DNA of 64,000 nucleotides from Hypomesus transpacificus (lineage: Eukaryota; Chordata; Actinopteri; Osmeriformes; Osmeridae). The DNA lies in the NCBI RefSeq assembly GCF_021917145.1, contig NC_061060.1:12006366-12070365 (forward strand). Reading direction: 5' to 3'. Position 1 is the first letter of the stretch. Every line of letters starts with the position of its first letter. Both the position numbers and the translations under genes were made by a program. Below are positions 57,080-64,000 of the stretch, in pieces. The notes below the pieces were generated by a model, which was not told the origin of the DNA, made no database searches, and saw nothing but the letters and a program-made list of their open reading frames with translations.

Positions 57080-58670
57080 CACACACACACATTCATGTAT
57101 AATGAATATTTTTGTCTATCCATCTATCTATTTTTTCTGTCTTTATTATTGTATAGTTTATATCTAGCTACCTTAACTATCATCTTTAACTATGTTGTTA
57201 CTGTATGCATCATTATGTAGCTATAGTCATTTAATTGAACGTGTTGTGTTCTGCAATATTCTAAGGCATTTAAAAAAAATACTTAATATCGTCATACTCA
57301 CTCATGTGTCAAGGTGGGAGTGCATTGATAAGCACGTTATTGTGATATAATTACTATCTATTGAGTTCATTAACCATTTGACTATAATAGTTTTTAAAGC
57401 AATGTAGCATTGCCCTGCAGTGACCTTGTAAAATGGTGTACACATGTAGTTTTGTAGAATGGTATGCTGTTGTCATGGAATCAATTATGATGTCATAAGG
57501 ACATAGGATTAACCGTGTGCCTCTTGAAACATGGCAAATTCAATAAATTCAGAAAGAAAGTGACATTCACATCAGGTTAGATAATATTGTAAAAAATTAA
57601 ACAATCATATAGGTAGCCTACACTCCACGTCCATAGGATATACTTGTTCAGAGCCTGACATTAGAAGTGGGAATCAACAGGGGGCAATATTTATTTAAAT
57701 AAAACCCTTTGCTCAGACAAATTAGAAGTATTTAACATCTACTAAGCTCCTTAGCTACACTTTGACACAACCTCCCAACCTTTCCCTTTTTATCAAAATG
57801 TTTTTTACCGTGACACTTTGTTTCAACACTATCAGACACCTAAACCACAAAATAATTCATATTTTTGTCTGATGGTGGTGACAGGGCAATGACAGACTTG
57901 ACATTCATTGTGAAGTGATCATGTTTTTGTGGTTCTCAAGTAATTTTTATTATATGATGTGTAAACATTGTGCTTAGTGTTTACAAATAATGTATAAATA
58001 CTAAATGTGACATGGCAGAGTGTAAATCAGATGGTGGTGACATGTGATGATGTTGTACAATATTTGAAGGCATTTGAAAAATACTACAGCAGTTAATAAT
58101 AATTATTATATTAATATACTCACTCATTTCGAGGTGGGAGAGTGGATTGATTTGCAGGCTATCGTTGAATAATAATAATTTAGTGAGTTCATAAAACAAT
58201 TGACTGGAAATAGGCTCCTTCAAAAAGTTATGTAGCAATGATCTGCAGTGAGCTTGTTAAAGGCATATATGTAAAATTTCGTAGAATGGTATGCTGTTGT
58301 CATGGAATCAATTATGATGTCATAAGGACATTGGATTAGCCATGTGCCTCATGAAACATGGCAAATTCAATAAAGTCCACAAGAAAGTGACATTCACTTA
58401 AGCAATAAGGTACGAGAGGCAGTTTATCGTCAATAAAGTACGCGTTCAAGTGTGTTGTTAAGCCCGATTCGCAGCCTCTCGTACCTTATTGCTTCATGTT
58501 ACAGACTAACATGTAGCAAATAAAATCAGCAAATTGCCAAAATTGCCAAAAAAGTTCAGCAACCTTGTTTAATTTGGAAGACAATTCTGAAATAAGGGTT
58601 TTTTTTTCCCTTCTTTTTTCAGTTGTTAGAAAAACTAGCATGTTAGCTAATGTTAACTGCAGATTAGCTC
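57080..58670. other. AT-rich region with a duplicated 300-base block
   Basis: 57270-57572 and 58100-58400 are diverged direct copies, about 820 bases apart (GTAGAATGGTATGCTGTTGT, CATGGAATCAATTATGATGT and CATGAAACATGGCAAATTCA-like words occur in both). The kinase's first exon should lie here but is not recognised. Confidence 0.6.
58400..58494. repeat. 95-base fold-back, 21-bp perfect arms
   Basis: 58400-58420 (AAGCAATAAGGTACGAGAGG + C) is the exact reverse complement of 58474-58494; loop 53 bases. It sits right at the end of the duplicated 300-base block. Likely a small MITE. Confidence 0.9.
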
Positions 58671-58674
58671 ACGG

Positions 58675-60303
58675 TTGTTATGGCAATTAAAAAACACCAG
58701 CAATTTCTTTTGTAGCTACTTGGAAAAAACATCTCTCTCTTTCTGCCTGAAACATCTGAACCAGAGGCAGCAAGACCATTTGTTGGATTGTGTGAAAGTG
58801 TCTGATAAGGCTATGGAGGCAAGTTATATGCTAGCGGAGTTTATTGCAAAGCAGAAAAAAACACACACAATAGCGGAGACGCTCATCCTCCCCGCTTTAA
58901 AAAAAATTGCAGGTGTCATGCTGGGTCCAGATGCCGCAAATGCCTTATCAAAAGTGCTTTCGTCAGATAATACAGTTAAAAGAAGGATCGATGACATGTC
59001 AGATGACATAGAACAACAGTTGACGGAGAAACTGCAGGTCAGCGGCACATTTTCTCTACAGGTGGACTAGTTAACTGACATAAGTGGGGCTGCCCAACTC
59101 CTGGCAAACGTCAGATATGTTGACGGTGATTCAATCAAAGAGACTTTTTTATTCTGTAAAGAAATGGAAAGCCACACAACAGGGGAAGAGGTATTCAGGG
59201 TAACTAATGACTATTTAAAAGAGAAAGGTCTGACCTGGGAAATGTGCATCAGTCTTTGTACAGATGGTGCGGCATGCATGACGGGGAGAGTGAGAGGTTT
59301 TATTGCCAAGGTGAAAGAACAAAACCCAAATATTGTGACAAACCACTGTATTTTACATCGCGAGGCATTAGTTGCCAAAACCATGCCCCCGGAGTTGGCT
59401 GAGGTGCTGGATCAATCTGTGCAGGTGGTGAATTACATCAAATCAAGGCCATTAAAGTCTCGGCTATTCTCCCAACTGTGCGCTGAGATGGGAGCTGACC
59501 ACCAAAGCCTACTCCTCCACACAGAGGTACGTTGGCTGTCACGGGGAAAAGTCCTGTCCCGTCTTTATGAGCTGCGAGAAGAGGTTTTGGAGTTTTCGAA
59601 GGAACACCCTGTCCCTCATAAGGACAAGCTCGCGGATCAGAGGTGGGGCGCCAAGCTGGCTTACCTTGCAGATATTTTTGGGCATCTCAACGAGTTAAAC
59701 ACCAAGCTTCAGGGCAGGAATGAGAACATTCTATCGTCCACAGACAAGATTCGGGGGTTTATGGGCAAGCTTATCCTGTGGCAGGAGGCTTTGTAACAGG
59801 GTTCCATGGAGATGTTCCCACTGGCATCAGCCGCACCACAGGCTGCTAGGGAGCGCGCTTTATTTGCTGAACACCTTCAGACATTAAAAGAGAGGTTTGA
59901 GCGCTACTTTCCACGTGTGGCCGACATCGAGGACTTTGACTGGATTCGAGCCCCATTCAATCAGGAATCCTCAACACAAAAGCTCATTTTGAGGGAAAGA
60001 GAGGAATGTGCAGAGCTCCGGATGGACCGCACAATGAAACTCAAATTTAGTGAGCTCCCACTGGATCAGTTTTGGTTGGCTTCTGCATCAGAGTACCCAA
60101 CTATCTCCCGCCACGCGATTGAACAACTTCTTCTTTTTCCCACTACCTACCTGTGTGAGTTGGCATTCTCTACTCTAGTTTACATGAAGAGCAACAGGAG
60201 GTCACGCCTCTCCGTTGAACAGGACTTGCGAGTGGCCCTCTCTTCAGTACCACCAAGAATTAAAAAAATCTGCGAGCAACGACAGGAACATGTTTCTCAC
60301 TAG
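58675..60303 (+). pseudogene. hAT transposase-derived gene (ZBED5/SCAND3 type), two stops
   Basis: A single frame of about 540 codons broken only by TAG at 59068 and TAA at 59794. Blocks: HLNQRQQDHLLDCVKVSDKA, AETLILPALKKIAGVMLG, TDISGAAQLL, SLCTDGAACMTGRVRGFIAK, VTNHCILHREALVAK, LHTEVRWLSRGKVLSRLYEL, and the C-terminal dimerisation part EYPTISRHAIEQLLLFPTTY, CELAFSTLVYMKSNRRSRLS, ending QRQEHVSH and TAG. This matches the hAT transposase core of FAM200/ZBED5/SCAND3-like proteins. The first stop replaces the acidic residue next to the first catalytic Asp region. There is no BED finger in front; an acceptor (CTTTTGTAG, 58706-58714) suggests a missing upstream exon. Confidence 0.85.
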
Positions 60304-60309
60304 CTTGTA

Positions 60310-61372
60310 AGCAGGCAAAATAGCAAATGTTAAATAGCAAATGTACAATATAAAATGTTTAAATGCTGATTCAAATATACATTAGTTGTAAGTTTTCAAA
60401 CTTTCAAATTAATTATAGAATTAGTTTGTCAGTAAATATTTAATAAGTAGTAATATAGTTTTTTGACTAATTGTATTTGGCATTAGTTGTAAAAAAAAAA
60501 GAGGCCATAATAAGTTAAGTCGCCCAGTTGCCCATAATGCGTGTCTATTTAAATGACCATATATGGAAATCACGTTGGTCACATGACTCTACTCCGCACG
60601 TTACAAATGTTTTTGGTTTGCTTTACGGCACATTCGGAATGAGTGGCAGCTTGGTCCGGGCACTTTTGCACTTTCTTGTACTTGGTTGTCTTTAAAGGTT
60701 TTTATAGTGTGGTACCCTTGTATATAGGTCACTTCAGTCATACATGGAAGTCACATTGTATGCCCAGTGAAACACCGTCATTGTTGGCCTCACAAGGGCT
60801 AGTTCCCTGTATAATGTATCATTCAAATGGTACTACAGAGTTATGTATTAATTTCTGAGTTATGCATGACACCTGCATTTTGTATATTTTCTGTTTGTGC
60901 TTTACCACATACACCCACCAACACCTCAATGAATTCATTGTTTTTACAAGTATTTAATACAAAGAGTTATGATTCTACTGGATATCCAAGTCTCCCTTTT
61001 TTTCTTCATTCTAATTGGACCCTCAGCGATGGCACCTTTCCCCATAACATCAGTAAATAAAAATAAACGTTTACAGAGTGATAACACATGTTATAGAGGC
61101 GCTTTGCACAGATATGAATACAGGTGTGCCTTGAGATTTTGACATGCCTTTTGGTGTGCCTTGGGCACAAAAAGTTTGAAAACCACTGGTTTAGACAACC
61201 CTAGACAATTTCAAGCATGATTTGCTAGGAGACTGAACCTGGAAAGAGGTGCTGTTCCGACCGTATGCTCATTGCAAACGCAAGCTGTAAGGATAGTATG
61301 ATGTTGTGCTAACAGTTATTAGCAATGCTAACGTGTCCTGTATATAGCATAGGTTTCTAAACACATCAAATG
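60310..61372. other. Intergenic, no gene seen
   Basis: AT-rich. 60640-61060 has short open frames without family. 61120-61195 (GTGTGCCTTGAGATTTTGAC, GGTTTAGACAACCC) looks repeat-derived. Confidence 0.45.
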
Positions 61373-61377
61373 GGGGG

Positions 61378-61558
61378 AGTCAGATGGCTGATCGGTGAGG
61401 GAGTCGGCCTAATAATCAGAAGGCTGCCGGATCGATTCCCCTCTGTGCCAAATTACGTTGTGTCCTTGGGCAAGGCACTTCACCCTACCTGCCTCAGGGG
61501 GAATGTCCCTGTACTTACTGTAAGTCGCTCTGGATAAGATCGTCTGCTAAATGACCAA
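61378..61558 (+). mobile_element. tRNA-derived SINE (V-SINE type)
   Basis: Starts with a tRNA-like head: A-box-like GGCTGATCGGTGAGGG (61385-61400) and B-box-like GCCGGATCGATTCCC (61426-61440). Then the conserved centre GTGTCCTTGGGCAAGGCACT and the LINE-related tail GTAAGTCGCTCTGGATAAGA + TCGTCTGCTAAATGAC. Widespread in teleosts. No tRNA function. Confidence 0.88.
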
Positions 61559-61565
61559 ATGTGTC

Positions 61566-61778
61566 CTGCAAAAACGGCAAAAGTGGCTCGGCCTGAAAAG
61601 TTTCAAGGTTGGAGATGTTGTCCTCGTCGCAGATTTGTCACTTCCAAGGAACTCCTGGCTGTTAGGCAGAATCATCAAGGTAATGCCAGACTAAAAAGGA
61701 GTCGTCCCAAACGTAGAGGTCCGGACCAAGACCTGTGTCATTCACAGACCCATAACAAAACTGTGTGTATTGCAGGGT
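61566..61778 (+). mobile_element. BEL/Pao pol C-terminal fragment (DUF5641-like)
   Basis: The frame from 61566 reads LQKRQKWLG, FKVGDVVLVADLSLPRNSWL, LGRIIKVMPD, a TAA, then VEVRTKTCVIHRPITKLCVL. This is the end of BEL/Pao polyproteins. One nonsense codon at about 61689; LTR not identified. The SINE abuts it directly. Confidence 0.8.
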
Positions 61779-61799
61779 GAAGAATGAAGATGAAAGAGA

Positions 61800-62277
61800 A
61801 AAGTTTGATAAGACTGGAAATACTTGCATGTACATATTTACCTTTGCCCTTTACTTGTGAAAAGAGGAAAAAACTCGCTCAAAGGAAGTTTGACAAAAAT
61901 GTTGTTGAAATGTGGCCTCAATTTTAAATTTAAGTTGGAAATTGATATGCTAAGGCATACTCAATTAGGGGCCGGGATATGTTGTAGCCATTTCTACATA
62001 ATTTGATTGGCTGTTTGTTTGCATATAAAATGTGCAATAATAAAACATATGTGTACAAATGTAAGGGAAACAACACGTTGGTAAATTCCTTTTAGAATCC
62101 TGTAGGTAGCTTAGTCAGTTGAAGGACTGCTTTTCACCAGACCACTTCAGAACCTCATCAGAGCTCTGCGGTTTTCATATCTGTGACCAGCTAAGAAATC
62201 CACTCTCCATCAACCCTGTTCCTCCTGCTCACAGACTGGTCTTTTCACAGTAAAAGTAATCTTTAACTGACGTATAG
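61800..62277. other. 3' flank of the SLC22 gene
   Basis: No gene. The SLC22 3'UTR lies here on the minus strand; a minus-strand poly(A) signal could be the TTTATT at about 62039-62044. Confidence 0.4.
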
Positions 62278-63972
62278 TCAGATCTCTTCAGAGGTTGTCT
62301 CCTTCTTCCGGTCATGTTTAGTCCCTCTACACTGTTGTCGTAAACACACCCTAGATACACAACACAAAGTCAGACCCGACTGTACATCCCAGAATACCCC
62401 ACCACACGCTTCAACCCTAACCATGGTAACGTACCTTTGAAGCGGTTTCACCTGATGGATGAATTCTGGAAGTATTTCACCTTTAGTTTCAGGTAGCCAC
62501 AAGCTCAACAACCCGATCATGACAGTGGCTCCACCCATCAAGATAAAAGGTAGGAACTTGTTGTATGTACCTGAAATCAGACAGCATTGACAAACGGATC
62601 TCGACAGACATATATGCTTCCATACTCTTTTAAGGAGACACAAACACACACTGACCCATGAAGGCGATGTATGGGGAGACGGTGCTGCCCAAATGCGATG
62701 CCATGGAGGTGGCTCCCACGGCCATGTTTCTCACCACGGTGGGGAAGAGCTCCGACGTGTACAGGAACAGGAAGGCATACGCCCCCGTCACACCCGTCTT
62801 CCCCACCATCACCAGGGTTAGGGTCAGGCCGCTCAGTTCTACACACACACACAGTTTGTGGTTTTCTAGATTTGAGTAGTATGTGAGTACATATACCGGT
62901 ACGTGTTTTCCACGAGTTTGTACCCTCTTAGGTGTGTGTACGTTTGTGTACATGGGAATCCTTCTGAGTATGTGCCATTTTGTGCGTGTGTTTGTGTGTA
63001 GCAGCAGTACTATCCACTTTGGTGGGCCTCGTACCATCAGGTATGAGCTTGATGAAGAGCAGCAGGGCTCCAGACAGCAGCAGGGTGAAGGGGAGGGTGA
63101 AGCGTCGGGGGGTGTAGCGGATCAAGAACCAGACGCTGCCGTACGCCAGGAACTCTGTGGCCGCCGCAACCAAGCAGTTGAAGTAGGGGTCTCCGTCCAT
63201 ATTGGGCGTGTTCAGGGACATCCCATAATATGTCATGGAGCTGATTGTCCTGAGGTGGAGGATGGAGAAGTTGTGACGTACGCAAGTATGCACTAGCATG
63301 TGTTGAATTGTGTGTAGTATGTAGTCATCATGCAGTGTGCAGTGTTTATTTATCCTACTGTGTAGGATATATTTTGCAGCTGTGTGGTGAAGTATGTAGT
63401 GTGTATTATAGTGTGAAGCATGCAGTATGTGGTTTTCATGTGTGTTGTGCACAGTGCATGCTATACTGTGTAGGGTATATTTAGCAACAGTGTGGTGTAG
63501 TGTGTAATAAAGTGTGAAGTGCGTAACAAGCACACAGTGTGTAGTGTCTATATGTGTTGTGCACAGTGTCTTATACTGCGTAAGGTATACTTTTCAGCAG
63601 TGTGTGGCTAGGACGTATCAGGGTACCAGATGAGGATGTTAATGATGGTGAGGTTGCGTATGTTCCTGGTTCTGACCAGGTCCAGCCAGTTGTATAGGCG
63701 TGAGCTCTCCTTGGTTCTGTTTTCCTGCAGATAGTAAACATGTAGAAGCATATTGGGGATGTGTGTCTGTTAGTGAGTGTGAGTGTGTGTGTGTGAGTGA
63801 GTGAGTGAGTGTGTGTGGGCATTAAAACACCATGAGTTCTGCAGTGACATCTTCGGTGAAGATAACATCAGGAGCCGTAAGACCATTCATCTTGGCAGCT
63901 GCTTTGATGATAGACTCCGCCTCCTTCAGTCTGCCCTGGGCCAATAACCAGCGAGGAGACTCTGGAATGTAC
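62278..63972 (-). CDS. SLC22-family organic cation/carnitine-type transporter, C-terminal part
   Basis: A major-facilitator plasma-membrane transporter. Exons: 63972-63831 ([26 protein letters not shown] is the SLC22 signature after the sixth membrane span), 63724-63627 ([20 protein letters not shown]), 63249-63035 ([40 protein letters not shown]), 62838-62656 ([36 protein letters not shown]), 62570-62435 ([34 protein letters not shown]), 62350-62278 (tail ...[12 protein letters not shown]). All junctions are GT/AG with matching phases. Together they give membrane spans 7-12 and the cytoplasmic tail. The first half lies right of the window. [11 protein letters not shown] and [13 protein letters not shown] place it near SLC22A4/A5/A16; the exact member and substrate are not decided. 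Confidence 0.9.
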
Positions 63973-64000
63973 CTGAAGCACAGGGCACTACTATGTCCTC

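Noticed and set aside
61378..61450. tRNA gene
   Set aside because: A- and B-box-like words are the head of a SINE with the family core and tail; no cloverleaf of normal quality.

Overview
The window is nuclear DNA of a teleost fish. Evidence: split genes with GT/AG introns and consistent codon phase; fish-type repeats (an L2 LINE with the usual teleost tail, a V-SINE-type tRNA-derived SINE, BEL/Pao, hAT and PIF/Harbinger remnants, many fold-back elements, long CA/GA/TCTG microsatellites); and members of families expanded in fishes (NLR-B30.2, PIM-like kinases, CD209-like lectins, fibrous unknown proteins). The species cannot be fixed from the sequence. No rRNA, tRNA gene or CRISPR was seen.

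Layout. 0-7 kb: minus-strand rnf20 (BRE1A ubiquitin ligase), start to about residue 756; the RING end lies left of the window. 8.3-9.75 kb: 5'-truncated L2 LINE. 10-14 kb: broken NLR-B30.2 immune receptor. 15.3-23.9 kb: a duplicated promoter/first exon, then a complete plus-strand ten-exon gene of about 1,505 residues that I do not recognise; it carries in-frame repeats and a transposon in its last intron. 24-34 kb: mostly repeats, with a BEL/Pao piece, a MADF-domain exon, a perfect 64-bp inverted repeat and two abutting fold-back elements, one holding a RecQ-like helicase fragment. 35-40 kb: a decayed minus-strand C-type lectin whose large intron contains a 2.5-kb palindrome with 1-kb arms. 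40-48 kb: microsatellite, a duplicated block, a BED-finger exon and a dead PIF/Harbinger element (Myb-like plus transposase). 47.9-53.0 kb: isolated pieces of two conserved genes, the last exons of trappc11 and exons 2-3 of arsk, the latter split by a MITE inside an exon. 53.6-57.1 kb: minus-strand PIM-like kinase and a second PIM fragment. 58.7-60.3 kb: hAT-derived gene with two nonsense codons. 61.4-61.8 kb: SINE and BEL/Pao end. 62.3-64 kb: 3' two-thirds of a minus-strand SLC22 transporter, running off the right edge.

The likely working genes are rnf20, the unknown ten-exon gene, the SLC22 transporter and perhaps the PIM-like kinase; the rest is a repeat-dense interval holding immune-receptor, transposase and conserved-gene debris. 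There is no operon-like logic. The strongest points for a second look are the unknown gene with its duplicated promoter, the exonic MITE in arsk, the giant palindrome, and the chain of AGCCTGG-ended elements with related 9-bp flanks.
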